The notes below the pieces were generated by a model. It saw only the letters and a program-made list of their open reading frames with translations. It was not told the origin of the DNA and did not search any database. Shown in pieces: positions 42,606 through 55,308 of a stretch of DNA of 64,000 nt. A program made the position numbers and the translations under genes. Origin of the DNA: Symsagittifera roscoffensis. Lineage: Eukaryota; Xenacoelomorpha; Acoela; Convolutidae. The stretch lies in contig NC_087066.1 in assembly GCF_963678635.1 (NCBI RefSeq), positions 18,413,275 to 18,477,274 of the forward strand. Reading direction: 5' to 3'. How positions within the stretch are numbered: position 1 is the first letter of the stretch; every line of letters begins with the position of its first letter.

Positions 42606-45600
42606 GTAATATATATTAATCAAGCTAAGCGAGCTGCGATTTGTGACCCTAATTTTTTTCTTGAGTACAATCTCTAGTCGTGCTCTCTAACAAGCCGAAC
42701 ATCACTAACTAATTTCTATCGAAAATTAACTACTCTCTACCAATTCTGGAATCCTAGTTCTCCCGGAGAACCACCTCTTCTGTCACAACGGTTTTTCTGT
42801 TTTCTGGTCACTAAGTTTTGCCTATTCTGGACGAAACGATTTCAAACTAAGCGTTTCATTTAGATTTTAGTGTTACATGATTTGAACCGAGAGATTTGAT
42901 CTAAGCCAAGATAATAACTTCATGTGCTGCTTCTTTTGCAAATTTTCAGAACATTTCTTTTCCTAAATCTGACCCGGGTTCAGTAGCCGCATTTTTAACA
43001 TACTCAAAATTAGGTGATTATAGATCGTTAATGCTGGTATGCATTATTTTTGCATTAAAATTTTTGTCTGTTCTAGCGATAGTTCATCGCTAACTTAAGG
43101 CTAAATTAATCGACGTCAGAACCAAAAACTCGCGTTTGATGAATCCAGTTTTGAAAGAAATATTGTTTGCAAAAAAAAGCACTCAGGTTTGAAGATTTTA
43201 CCGCGCTGCTAGTTTTTAAAACACCGTTAAGCTAGGTTAATTCTGATGTCCTTGTTTGACTAAGTTTAATGTTTTCTGTTTTGCGATCATTTTTATCCAG
43301 AATAAGTAAAAGATACGAGGATGTACTTGCAAAGTTAAATTCCAAAAGATAGCAAGGCGGAAGATTGGTTTCATATATTTTGTAGATTACACTGGTGGGA
43401 GGAGGTGGGAATGATTGAGATTAACTAACTTCATTTAAAAAAATGAAAGAGTTCTTGGAAAAGAGAGGGCGATAGGCTTGATTAATTTAGAACATTGATA
43501 GAACATCGAAGCTTGATGTTTTGATAGAACATCGAAGCTTGATTTATTTTCTTTGGTTATGCTTATGTGGATTTAAAGTTTTGTTTCTTTCGATGGAATT
43601 TTATTCAGATGCTGTTTTTATCTCTTTTCACTTTGTACTTTTTTAAATTACTATTTTGACCATTTGAATGAATGACGAACTTATTAACCTTAGTAAAAAA
43701 AAGTATCTGAATGACAGGTTTTTTCAAGTTAACCTCAGTAGAAAGGAACCACAGTAGCATTGTCAATGATTAACAAAGTAGAACATTTCTCTCACATGTT
43801 TCGTGCCAAATATTTGAAATATTAACTCACGTAATGAGTGAGGTCTAAATGTGCCACAACAATATAGATCATCACAAACAAAAACAGGCAGAAATATCTG
43901 TACTTACGTGAAAAAATTACGATAACGAGGCGATTTAAAAGTATTTGCAGTCACACCTTATAACTCGGTACAGTAGCGGATTTAGAGAAGTACAACACCC
44001 CTTTCAGGGATTCCGACCCCTGACCACCCAAAGAGTCCGCCTTCTGGTGCTTTTTACGCAATCCTTTTTTGATCAACAAACGCTAGGTTTTTTGAAAGGT
44101 GCCAGTATACACTAAATTTGAGGGGGAGCGCACGCCTTAGATACGCAAGGATCTTTATACTGTTTTTGACTGGATACAGAAGCTGGTTAATCCAATAAGG
44201 TCGAATAGTGGCTGATAAGGTTTTCAATGGCTGACAGGAAAGTTCTGAAATAAGTTCCACTAAATTTTTTTACCTTGATAGTTTTCGGCTGTTTAATTTC
44301 TGTTTATTACCATTCCTTTGTTAAAATGAAGGCAACGTCCACTATCGAGCAGCGAAAGTGTATAGATCACGAAAAACGTGGTCGACTTCTTAATTCGAAT
44401 CTGGAATTTATTTTTCAGATTTTCCAGCGAAAATTAACTATTGATGCAGGTTTCTCAAATTTATAAAAAAGGGTCGATAATAAATTGTTCTAGAAAGTCA
44501 AGGGGGGCTTAAGATAATCTACGGTTTTCTTCGAAAGTTGAAGTTTAGTGAAAAAACAAGTCGGTATATATTTTTCTGTTTACTTGCTCTCATTGACTTT
44601 TTTCCAACTGTCTTTTGGGTATGTGTTTGAATTTTAAGTTGTATTTTGGGACGTTTTTCTCATGGAAAATTGTGGGTACTAAGATATTAAACCATTTATC
44701 CAGAGCGATATGTTTCAATGGTACGTAATGGTTCAAGTTTCATGCAATTTAATTTGCTATCACGCAATTTGCTACAGTGTAAAGGTGTTTTGCAATATTT
44801 ATTCATATTTACTTCTAGTTAATTAATAGATGTTCAAATCGATTAACGTTTAGGACCAGCAAGTGCTAGTGGTAAACTGAACTAGTTTTGAGATACGAAG
44901 GGAAACTGACTCAAATTTATTCAAATTGAGCATCAAATATCATCTAAGCCATAATTTTTGTGTCAATTAATTGCAAAGTTTTGACAATAATCCGCAATTA
45001 AAGCTATTGAAACAGAACAAAACACTCATATTTTTATTTTGCGTCATTGCTTAAATCGTTTCTGTGCAAACATACAGCTTAGCTGTTATGAGTCAAATTG
45101 CGTGGGAAATATCTCAAAAAATTAAACGGCAACAAAATTGGCAATCTTTTGATATGATTAACTCGACATGAAAATTGCGTTGAAGTTTTGCGGCTTTCAG
45201 TTCGATCATGCATGCTTTGAACTCATTTTGATTCCGCACATGTTTTAATGAATCCGAATTTTGTTTCAAGATAAATTGTTCTGCGAAAATATCTTCCATG
45301 TTAATGCCAACATTATGTTGTACGAGGATTTCAAAGAATCTGGGGCCAGTTTTAATTATTCATTATCTGGGCCAAGATGACAAAGTACAAGTTGTCTTTT
45401 GGGGCAAGTTGGTGTAGGACAAGATGGACTGGGACAAGTTGACTTGTGGCAAAATGACATGTAACCGTTTTTCAGAAAATTGTTAAATTTCATCACGCTC
45501 ATGTTTGGTTTTTGGAGGTTTGAATTTTGATTTATTCTTAAGATCAATTAAAATTCGTTTGCTAAAATGAGAATCATTCACGCCCTCCAAATACGATAGT

Positions 45601-47199
45601 CGAAATGGTGTGAAAAAACGCGAGTGACATTAAGTTCGAAAGTAGATATTTATTTTGAGATTTCCTAGCGGAAATTGAAAAAATAATTACCTTTCAGTTT
45701 TCTTACGATCAAGCTTCCTTCAATGGGCTAATTTTATGAAAAAATGTGTTGATAAAAAGTTTTTTTTAATTTGAGACAGATTCAACATGATGTAATCAGT
45801 CATTCTTTTTCAGTTGCCTGGAATTCATTGACACTCTTCCAACTTAATGTTGGCTAATTTTGAACAGCACATATTGACTGTTGTCTTCTTCAGCTGAATA
45901 AGTTTGTGCAGATTTCATACTCTTTTTTGGAAAAACGATTTTTAATGAGCAATTGGCATAAAAATTGAGCGCCATGAAAGGCCAAATGACCGTAATTGTG
46001 TATCAAGATCAAATTCAGGAGTGACAATGCAGGGTCTGGGAAAAAAAGGCGAATCTCAATTTTGAAAGAAAAGCGATGTTAAGTGTAAAAGAACGAAGCG
46101 GGTCTTGATGATTTTTCGGAAAAAGTTTCATTTTAAAAAAATCATGTTGTTCACGTTTATTATTCAAACTTGTTCACGCTTTTTTGTGATTTTTAACGGT
46201 TGAAGTTAAATTTTTTTGTTCCTAAGACTTTTCCAGCTATCTGTTGGTTATGTTATAAATTGTCAAGTGCAAAGTTTTGAAGGCGGTTTCCAGTAGCTGG
46301 GACCTGAAGTTCTGGAAAAAGGGTTAGCTAAAGTTATTGACATAGATGGCTTTCCATTCTGTGTTATTTTGCCTCAGAAAAATTACTGCGGGTCGTAGGT
46401 TTTATTACATACGGGGATCAAGTCCATAAAGTGTTTATCACGAACCGTTTTTTTAGGTTTTAGTACAAAAAGGTTTCAGCTTCAAACTATTTTCTTCCTT
46501 GTCAAGGTTTTATTTTTTTTAGGGAAATTGTTTTTGGCTAAAACTGATGTGGAAATCATGGTAACAGCAGATCACGCTCATATTTGACTTGGCGGCCTAA
46601 CGTATGACTTCTTTTCAATTCTATTTGATTTGCGAAAAAGTAAGATATCCGATTTTATTTGAGCGATAAAGTTCCGAAAATTAAATGTCCATCTTCGCCC
46701 ATGACATTCGAATTTAAAAGCAAAGTTTTGCAGCGTGAGTTTTTTTTTAATAAATGTGGTCGGAACATTCTGTGCCACTCGCACAGCATCCATCGGAATA
46801 TCTTGTTTATCTTTTGTTCATCTCTACATCTTTTTGAGAAATTGCCACTGACTTATTTTCCTCTTTTTGAAGTTTCATTGAACTCAGTGACTGTATTGTA
46901 TCTATGAGGGATAAAACTTTCAGTATTCAAGACCGCAGGGCATTTGTGAGGTATAAAACTATTAGCTTTGTTTATCGAAATCACATTTTGCTGTTTGTTA
47001 TTTTTGAAATTTAAATCAACTGGTTATATTTCTTACCCTTGATAATTGATTTAGTCAGAGGATTTTTGCTAGCCAGGTTTGATCTTATTGAAGTGAGGAA
47101 ATCCTTGAATGCGTTGCTTTTTGCGGACGGCTCATTTAAACTTAATCTACCTACACGTAAGAATGTTACACATATTTCATTTGTAGTTTAACCAGTTTT

Positions 47200-48060
47200 T
47201 TTTTTTCATTTAACAACTTGAAAATTTGCCAGAGTCTCTGATACAGCTATTAATTTTTTATTAAGTAGATTTATCTTCGCTAGTGTAATAGCCTTATTAT
47301 TTTTTCGCTGTTCCTTGAACTTTACTTTGTTGACGTACCGAGTCAGTTTTCCAAACTTGTTTCTTTTGCAAATAGATTTTCCAACTTCAAGTTTAAACCA
47401 GTTAGCATTTGCCTGACGAAAACTTTTTTATATGGTGAAAAGGGGCAAGTGCGTCCAAAGATGGGCTTAAGCAATTTTGAAGTTTCACGTATGCACAATC
47501 AATTCCATCCAAACTAGTTTAATTGGAGCTTTCCAGCTTGTTCAAAATCGGATGAAAGTAGGCAGTTTTGATTTTGTTATCCATGAATGTTAGGTTTCCG
47601 AGAATTTGTACTCTTTTCTCTATAGTTGTGTTCAATTTAGTTTGAATAGAACGAGGCAGTTAACTGAGAAGCTTTCGTCTAAAACGAATAGATCAGCTTC
47701 AGGTAAACCTCGGATTACAATATGATCCAGGCAGGATTCTTGAGTATCGGGAACCATAGTCGCTGCTCGGCATCGGAGCCATTTGCATAGTAAGATCGTT
47801 TTCCTTACTTTAAATCAATTGTGAAATTTCCCGCCGCTATAATAAAGGGGAGTTTCTGAAACGAAAGATTATCTAGCTGGCAAGCAGTTTCTTCAACAAA
47901 TTGCATTAGATCGATTCTGGGTGGTAAATACATGGTAACTTATATGAGACGAGTACCCTAAACCTCTACTAGGAGCGCCACAGACTTTCTGTTGCTTTCG
48001 TTGCTAGGCGCTCAATGAAATTTACTTTTAACCAAGACTCAGTTATACATAGAACTTAAG
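47200..48060 (-). pseudogene. Decayed non-LTR retrotransposon (LINE), endonuclease region
   Basis: On the minus strand, frames broken by stops spell typical AP-endonuclease motifs in order: TESWLK at about 48045-48025, PFIIAAGNFTIDL at about 47855-47809 (the family's PxxIxGDFN motif with Asp changed to Asn), and LDHIVIRG near 47703. Basic sequence like the linker before the reverse transcriptase (FKEQRKNNKAI) lies further down, to about 47250. No reverse transcriptase motif was found, so this is a fragment. Confidence 0.5.
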
Positions 48061-48747
48061 GCGGAGATTCGAGACAGCTTATTGAAGCTTCCAGATATTC
48101 GTGATTTTTTTGAAAAGCAACGTTTGTTAACATTAACTTAATATTTGATATATGAACTACACTTGCTGGCTTATGATCCAACTGCACCACTGGTTTGAAG
48201 GAAAACACTTTCGTATTGGAATGAGGCGAGTTGATTTTCCCTAATTAATTTTCTATTTAATAAATTTATTACAACAATTAGGCGATTAGGGTTGTATGGT
48301 GCTCTTCTCAAGTCTTTTACTCTCCAACAATTTTAATGATTAGTGAAGTGCGCGCAAGAATAAAACAGAAACAAGCAAATTTTGAGAAAGAAGTAACGAA
48401 AATAATAAAAAAAAAACGATTTTCAAAGACGATGCTCTAAAAACTGATACGATTTTACGGGTTACGTATTACAACTTACTGAAGATACGCACTTGACGTA
48501 ATGGGACAAAAAGAATTGAAAACTCTGCATTTTTTTTAAAGTCCTCAAAAACTTGCTAGTCGTAGCCAACCTTTTTGGGTGTAAATGCGAAACTTGAACT
48601 TGTTTAATAACGTGGTCTAGCTGAATAAGTATAATCACGTGCTCTGGATAATTGTGAATGTGGAGAATTGAATGTACCTCGTCGCAATGTGGCTTTTTTG
48701 GCTCAGTTTTTTTAAAATCATTTGCAAGTGAATATTTACTTTTTTAA

Positions 48748-48757
48748 GGTTTTTCAG
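48748..48757 (+). promoter_or_regulatory. Splice acceptor 22 bases before the first F-box gene start
   Basis: GGTTTTTCAG ends at 48757. The second paralogue has an equivalent acceptor (ending 60144) six bases before its ATG, so the arrangement is conserved between the copies. Confidence 0.45.
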
Positions 48758-48779
48758 TGTTGGTTGGTTTCAATCGGCT

Positions 48780-50462
48780 ATGGAGCAGGTGAACTATATA
48801 AATTTCGATCTACATATCTGTTATCTGCCATCAAATATAGTTCAGCTGATATGTCAGTTCCTGGTTGATTCAGAGATACCCGCTAAATATTTGGGACGCG
48901 GCATAGTGTCTGTGTTGAGTTTACGTACAACATGTTCTCATTTCAATGATTTGATCAAAAATTTGCCTCTTAAAATCAGTCTTATGTTACCTTCAAACTA
49001 TGAATTTAGTTCTGAAAGAGATCGAACAATTTTGAAGTTTATGAATGAAGTTAGCCACCATTTCAATTGGAGAATCAAGCATTTTCAAATCGAGTACAGT
49101 AAAAATGATTCGCGAAGTAATGGAGTTGATCTAGTGACCCCCTTCACGAACAGTTGCAGCAATTTGTTTTCGGGTGTACAACGAATTAGTTTGGTTAATA
49201 TCAGTTTTTCTGTTGCTGATTCTATCTTGAAGCACCTCCAAGAAATAGCTTTGAACGCTAGCACCGTTGTTTACCTCCTATTTTTTTTCACCATTTGGCC
49301 TAAACAGTACGAATTGACTGAACCTTATCTTGACCACATTCAGTCCGTGACAATCAGGCGACTATTAAAAACTGGCTCAAAACTAGGTACATATGTTCAA
49401 AGTTTTGTTAACTTGACTCATTTGAGACTTCTCTGCAGAATGAGATTGTCATTGCTAGATTTAGTGCCGTTGAAGTTTCTGGAATACTTGGTGATAAGAT
49501 GCGACGCGAGAACTGACGAAGTCGCATCATTAGGTGCAGTTTTACATAGTGCCAAATATCTCGAAATGGATTTGACAGAGTTTAGGCGAGAACAAGATTC
49601 GATCAAAGATATGAAGTTTATTGATAACCATTTTCCAAATTTATCAAAAATTAGAATGTGGAACTCTCTTTCTGTAACAGATCTCGGTATTCAAAACGTG
49701 CAACGAAATGATGTGATGATTTCTCTTCCAAATTCCTGCAAATCGCTGTGCCTACACAGCTCAAGTTTGCTCTCAAAATTCGAAAAGATCTCAATTGAAA
49801 ATTTATGCTTGGTTGATGGTGATTTGATGGAAAACTTTCAAAAATCTAAATTTTCTCATCTAGATTTGAAATTACTTCTAATGGGCAAAAACTACTGCGA
49901 AAACTTTCACCAATTCCTCGACATTTTATTGCAACTTTTGAACGTCCAACCAAACTTACAATATTTCAAATTAGACGTCTCAGAGTATGCTTTCGATCAA
50001 AAATTTAAAGTTGAAGGGGATGTAGAATGTATTCTAGACTGGTTCACTGACAATTTTGTGTTCCTTCAACAACATGAAAACTTAAAAGCGATTATAGTTG
50101 GAAATTTAGTTTTGAGCTTCACGCATCCCAGTATGTGGCAGAAAGAGTGGATTTTCATGTCAAGTTTTGACGATCAACATGCTAGTTACCCTGTTCAGAT
50201 AAAACCCTTAAATCCAGTGTTCATCGATATTGCTTCAAAAAAAACATTAAATAAGGGGCCTTTTCTTCAATTTGTAATTAATGTGAATATTGTGAATAGC
50301 TCAAAATCTATTATATATTTTAATGCGGGCTTGTCGTCATCTTCAAGCTTTTCAACGTGTTATTTTTGCAATTTTAACGAAAGAATCAGCAAAATAAGCA
50401 GCCCTATAATGGCATGCTGTCAGGACTCCCACATGGTTGGCGAATTTGTTCTCGAATCATAA
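48780..50462 (+). CDS. F-box-like / leucine-rich protein, paralogue 1
   Basis: A 560-residue single-exon frame. Residues about 13-55 look like a degenerate F-box: CYLPSNIVQLICQFLVDS, then VLSLRTTCSHFNDLIKNLP, with the Leu-Pro start and the conserved Cys. The rest alternates hydrophobic and polar segments in an LRR-like way (FVNLTHLRLLC; PLKFLEYLVIR). F-box proteins usually recruit substrates to SCF ubiquitin ligases through Skp1; I infer this role here. It is roughly 45-50% identical by eye to the gene at 60151, highest near the C-terminus (KAII.GNLVLSF.H.S.WQKEW). After IDIASK, where the paralogue ends within five residues, this one runs about 70 residues further into a Ser/Cys-rich tail. 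Confidence 0.7.
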   Translation: MEQVNYINFDLHICYLPSNIVQLICQFLVDSEIPAKYLGRGIVSVLSLRTTCSHFNDLIKNLPLKISLMLPSNYEFSSERDRTILKFMNEVSHHFNWRIKHFQIEYSKNDSRSNGVDLVTPFTNSCSNLFSGVQRISLVNISFSVADSILKHLQEIALNASTVVYLLFFFTIWPKQYELTEPYLDHIQSVTIRRLLKTGSKLGTYVQSFVNLTHLRLLCRMRLSLLDLVPLKFLEYLVIRCDARTDEVASLGAVLHSAKYLEMDLTEFRREQDSIKDMKFIDNHFPNLSKIRMWNSLSVTDLGIQNVQRNDVMISLPNSCKSLCLHSSSLLSKFEKISIENLCLVDGDLMENFQKSKFSHLDLKLLLMGKNYCENFHQFLDILLQLLNVQPNLQYFKLDVSEYAFDQKFKVEGDVECILDWFTDNFVFLQQHENLKAIIVGNLVLSFTHPSMWQKEWIFMSSFDDQHASYPVQIKPLNPVFIDIASKKTLNKGPFLQFVINVNIVNSSKSIIYFNAGLSSSSSFSTCYFCNFNERISKISSPIMACCQDSHMVGEFVLES

Positions 50463-51330
50463 ATGCTCAAATCTTTTCAGGCTACGAGATACGGCGTTTT
50501 TTGTGATTTTTTCACAAATTTTGAGAAAACTCTTATTAAAAAGTAATTCACAAAACTTGAAATTCCCAACCCTGTAGTTGGGTAGTGTCAGTAATCTCAA
50601 GGATTGCGAATCTTGCCTCCAAATATGACTGCTCAAATTTTTGTAGTTTTCGAGATATGACGTATTTCATGATTTTAAAATTTTTTTTGAAAACTTAGAT
50701 TATAAAAAATTCAAAAAGATTTGAAATTCCCAACCTTGTTGCTGGGTACTGTGAGGGTAATCTCATACTACCCAACATCGTGCGTCCAAATGCGACTGCT
50801 CAAATTGCTGGAGTTTCAAGTTGCAAAACTTGCGTCCAAATGCGACTGTTTAAATGCTCTTAGTTTCGGAGATGAACATTTAAAAAAAAAGACAACAAAC
50901 GTCACAAGGAACTTAGATATAAAAAAGTTCACAAAATTTGAAGTACCCATCTCTATGGCGAGGCTCTCTAGTGGCACTCTCTGGGGTTACGAATTTTTTC
51001 TCTAAAGGTGATTGCTCAAATCCTTGTAGTTATTGAGATGGGACGTTTTTTTGTGATTTTTTTTAAAAAACACTTCTCAGAAAACGTAAATTTAATTTTT
51101 TTCTTTTAAATTTGAAAATCCCAACCCCGTCGTTTTGGGGCTCTTAGAGTACTCCCAAGGGTTGCAAATCTTTCCTCCAAACATGGTTGCTCAAATTTTT
51201 CTAGTATTTCAGATATGACTTTTTGTGATTTTTTCAAAAAGTTTTCAACTTAATTTTTTTTTCAAAATTTGAAGTTCCTAACGCTGCAGTTAGGTGCTAT
51301 AATGTTTGTGTGGCCTGAAAATTGATTGGT
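50463..51330 (+). repeat. Tandem repeat array, period about 166-175 bases
   Basis: Units carry TGCTCAAAT, then TTCGAGATATGACG, then TTCCCAACC and GGGTACT, then ATCTCAAGG and CCTCCAAATATGAC. The GCTCAAAT anchor falls near 50465, 50631, 50798, 51014 and 51189, with an extra partial unit near 50848. Related units lie downstream of the second F-box paralogue (anchors near 62021, 63109, 63266). Confidence 0.7.
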
Positions 51331-54300
51331 TGTATTCGAGCAATTTCATCAGTTTATGCAACATTTTTTAAATGGGAGTATTTGAGTTGGACAGGCAAAA
51401 TCATCTCAGACATAATAAGTTCAAGAAAGTAAGCCCCTTTCTTGCGTTTCGAGTTTCATTTTATGACTTTCGAGCGTTTTTTTGACAGACGAGCTTCTTA
51501 AAGTAAATTTAAAAATGAAGCTTCGTTTAAGATAGCTATATGCTTAAAGCTTATGAAGCTGCGAGTTGACTAGGACTCTGAGTGCGTCAAGTAATCCGAA
51601 TTATATAAGATTTTTTTTACAATGCGTGAAAGAGATTTTGGTCAATGTCTTGGTGAATCATTTGTTCCTTCCATGGTGAAGGTCTGTTAAGATAAGGCTG
51701 TTTAGAATTATGAGTTAACAGAAACTAGCGACTCAATGCAAAACTTTGCGTTCCAGTTGATTATCGCCAGCCATGAAAATATTAGCTAGAAAAAAATAAA
51801 TGTCAAGTACTGATGGCAGTCGGTACAACAGTCAAATGAATTTTGAAAAATGCTCAATGAAATACTAAAGCTAAAGTACTCTTAAAACAAAACCTTAACC
51901 AAAATCCTTTCCAAATCCAATTTCGAAATGCAAAGAACTTAACAAATTTTTTGGAAATTTTCACGAAGGCTCCAAAATTAAAAAGGTAATAATTTCAAGA
52001 AAGATCGACAATATTACCAAAAATTGGCCAATCAACAGCCAAAGTAAATTTCCCGTCTCAATTTTGGAAATCAAAAAACGTAATTAAATTCATTATTCAA
52101 AAATTTCAAAGGTTCAAATACATGTATTAAAAATTTTATCTGTTCAAGATTGGGATCTGCAGTGATGATACGAGAAACTGAACTCGTGTTGTTATGACGC
52201 TCTTTCAACACTTAAAAGTGGATATACGGGTTATTGCTTAGTGGTGGCTTGTGTGCTGCTGTACTATATTAGATTTTATCAAATTGAGTTAAATTACCTT
52301 TCAGTTTCGTCAAATTGAGGTAAATTCTTCAAGAACTGGGTTTTCGAAAATTAAAAGCATTTTGGTCCAGCAGATTAAATCTGTAAACTTAAATTGTTTT
52401 AGATAATATTATTTAAGAAAAACAAATTGATTTTTTTTTGGTAACTCAAAATGCTTTTTTGGAAATTCAAATTTTTGTTTTTAGCATTTCTTGAATTCAT
52501 TATTTTGATGCTTAAAAGAACAAAGCGATTTTCAAATTTATAGATTTTGATGATTTTGTAGGAAAAGTCTGACAAGGCTTATACAATAAGAGAAGTGTAA
52601 TTATACATACTAATGCATTTAGGAATGATATTAGGTATTGAGGCACTTCTTGAGGTCAATTCACATATTCATCTGCTAAAAGTTAGTTAAATTTCGCGGA
52701 AAGCGGAAAGGCTCGAAAAACCGTAAGTGACTTCTAGTTTCGAAATTGGGTTTTGATTTTTTAGATTTCCCAGCCGAACAAAATGTTTACCCGTTGGTCC
52801 ATTTGTCTTAATTTGGGGTAATTTTGTCAAACATTGTCACTCCTAAATTGTTTCTAAAATTCAAACAGATTCAATCGTATTTTTTTCTTCGAAATTCGTA
52901 ATTTGAAAAGAGTTTTGTCAATTTTTTGGTTTCTTTGTTCTTTATTTATCCAACCTTCTGTTGACTATATTTTTGTCTGACTGCTGAAAGTTGGGAAGAG
53001 TTTTATCTTCGTGATAGTTTTAATAATTTTTTTTTAATTTTCCCACAGAAATTCAGGTATCGCAAATAATCATCGCAAGTGGAACGAGTGATATATATTT
53101 TAATCATCTTAATTGATTGCTTTTTAAAAAGTTTTTTGGGCCCATAAAAATTTTTAGTTTTTTGAGTAACTTTAATTTTATTATTCTATGCTACTTACAC
53201 AGCTATCGGCTAATCTTGTCCGGGTTCGTTTTTATTTCAAAAGTCTGTTATATAATTTTTTCAATCTGATTTGGTGGCACTTTTGCTATAATCACGATCC
53301 GTAGCATTGGAAATTTCGTAACATCTAGTCTCTGCTTTTTTTTGTGGCCAGTGTTCGAGAATAGTTAAGCCTCTGTGGCTGATTGGCTGTTAGTGCATTA
53401 GACTCATAATCTCTAGGTCGCAGGAACGAGCTAGAAATAATTCCAGGCTTTGTTTACTATTTATCCGCTTTACAGAGCTGCTTTTTCGCTTATGTTCTCG
53501 CTTATGTTTGCGAAGTACAGCTTCCCTCTGTGTATAAGTCTGGTTTGGCAGTTTTTTTATTATCGATTTTGGGGTCATTGCAGGTTTTTCAAGAAGTTTG
53601 TTGGCTAGGTTTGCCCTTGCGACAAGCAAGGTTAATGCAGCCGAGTAATACACTTTTTCCTCCGCATAGAAGTTTGTTTACATAATGATACATTTCGAGG
53701 CAAGTTCAAAATTTTCAATTTTTTTATGCTTCTTATGTGGTTTGCCTATATAGGGCGAGAACTTGCTTTGTTGATGGTAGATGCCTGATTTTTATGTATG
53801 ATTGTTTTTTTTTAACTTAAAATGTTTCTGCTGTTTTTCTGATTATTTTTTGTGGGCTTTAATTCTGTCGGCTTATTTACCTAAATTGTTATTTTTATTT
53901 CCTTTCATTTTTTGGTACTGATTCAAGTTTGACAGCATGTTTGAAAATTTACAATCACTGCATCGACCTTCTTTGAAAAAGTTAAGAAATTTTCGAAATT
54001 TTTTTGAGTTTTTGGTTATGAAATTTGCTTGGTTATTTTCCTCGTTACTTCTTGTCCGGCCGGCTCTTCTAATTTGGGAAAACTAATTGTTGTTATGAGT
54101 TTATTCGCTATTTTCTTGGTATAATTTCAATCAACTTTTGTCAAATTATTTTTATTTTGCTGTAAGTGCTTTCTAGCCTATGTTTTTTTATAGAAGATAA
54201 TTTCTCAAAGCAAGAGACTCGATTTTAGTAAGCCTTGAGTGCTATCAGGCATCTAAATACATCAAAAAAAAAATATTTTTATTTGTTATTTTCCGAATTG

Positions 54301-55056
54301 ATTTTTTTTCAAACTAAATTCAGTTTTTTTTCGCTATTTGTTTATAGTTGTTTATTTTTTTTCTCTCGTTCTGTATAGTGTATTCTATTTGGATTTGAAG
54401 TGTAAACAGGTGAACGTACGTGAGATGTTTTTTATTAATGCCTCTCAAAATTTTGTATTTGCGAAAAAAACAATAGACGACATTTTTTTTGGTCAGAATT
54501 TTTATTTAGGATAATTTTTTGTCTTGGTTTGTTTGGACTTAGTTCAGAGCAACCTTTTGTTACATTTCCTCCTGGTATCTGAGTATTTTTGTTGCTAATT
54601 GGTTTGAGTTAATGGCACATCGCTTTTTTGACAAATTCAAAAGATTCTCTACTTTGTCTGCTTTACATTCTCTACATTTCACAAAAAAAGCCATGTTAGG
54701 ATTTTTATGCCCATTTTTCCCGGTTTTGTCGGCAAAGTTACCGCTCGGTAGTTTTTCATGCTAGTTTAATGCTTAATGTTGTGTTTCGACACAAGTTTTC
54801 ATCAAAATTAATTTAGTATTGAGAGAAATATACGAAAGTTTATGAGGTAGTTGTCTTTTTTGTTCGTTTTTTCTATTTTTTTTACGTTTCGGTGGCTTTT
54901 TGTATCGCAAGTAGCGCGAAGCTCAGTTTCGCATCTATGTTCAAATTTGATGTTTTAATAAAAATTCTGTAGCTTTTATGAGAACGGATACGATAGGCAA
55001 AAGTGTTCTAGAATTTTTCCAGATATACTTTGTTTTCATCTGAAAGTCGTGAAGTT
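51331..55056. repeat. Intergenic region with several repeat families
   Basis: No host gene. An ACGTGAT-family copy lies at about 52600-52990 and the CATCGCAAGTGGAACGAGTG element at 53059-53090. A hairpin-family copy (GCTACTTACACAGCTATCGGC) is at 53188-53226. A tRNA-headed SINE with core spans about 53366-53540, and a further core-like stretch lies at 54903-54946. Confidence 0.5.
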
Positions 55057-55061
55057 CTTAT

Positions 55062-55294
55062 TATTGGTGATTTTTCCTAACTGAACTGGAATTGATTTTT
55101 CTTATTCGGTTCAAACTGAAAGATTTTTTGTTAAAATTAGCTGGTGAAACATGACCTTTACTCATTGGTTCGAGCAACTTAGTGCGGGTGATTTATCATA
55201 TATATTTGATCTGAATTGCTACTGGAACTATCACTCAAATCTCATTATTTCACTCCTTATTAATCAACCGTTTGTCACTGCAATAACCTTGATA
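55062..55294 (+). repeat. Copia 5' LTR
   Basis: A 233-base direct repeat beginning TATTGGTGATTTTTCC and ending AATAACCTTGATA, matching 59830-60072. A frame of 124 codons from 55151 crosses the LTR and leader and is not a gene. Confidence 0.9.
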
Positions 55295-55308
55295 GGTTAT
55301 GGGCACAG
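55295..55308 (+). other. Copia primer-binding site
   Basis: GGTTATGGGCACAG lies directly after the LTR. Drosophila copia has nearly the same sequence (GGTTATGGGCCCAG) there, where an internal fragment of initiator tRNA-Met primes reverse transcription. Confidence 0.75.

Larger units (their letters stand above)
41473..48779. other. Gene-poor intergenic region, 7.3 kb
   Basis: No host gene is visible between PHKA and the first F-box gene. The region holds the hAT-like MITE (42241-42605), a possibly related degenerate fragment at about 43972-44060 (CAGTAGCGGATTTAGAG), and ACGTGAT-family copies at about 44340-44640 and 45560-45870. It also holds a hairpin-family copy at 46753-46806 and a decayed LINE on the minus strand (about 47200-48060). 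Confidence 0.5.

Noticed and set aside
46659-46907. 82-codon frame in the gene-poor region
   Set aside because: It overlaps a copy of the hairpin repeat family, so the frame is accidental.
50463-51330. CRISPR-like array
   Set aside because: Units are long, diverged and without unique spacers of even length, and the DNA is eukaryotic; an ordinary tandem repeat.
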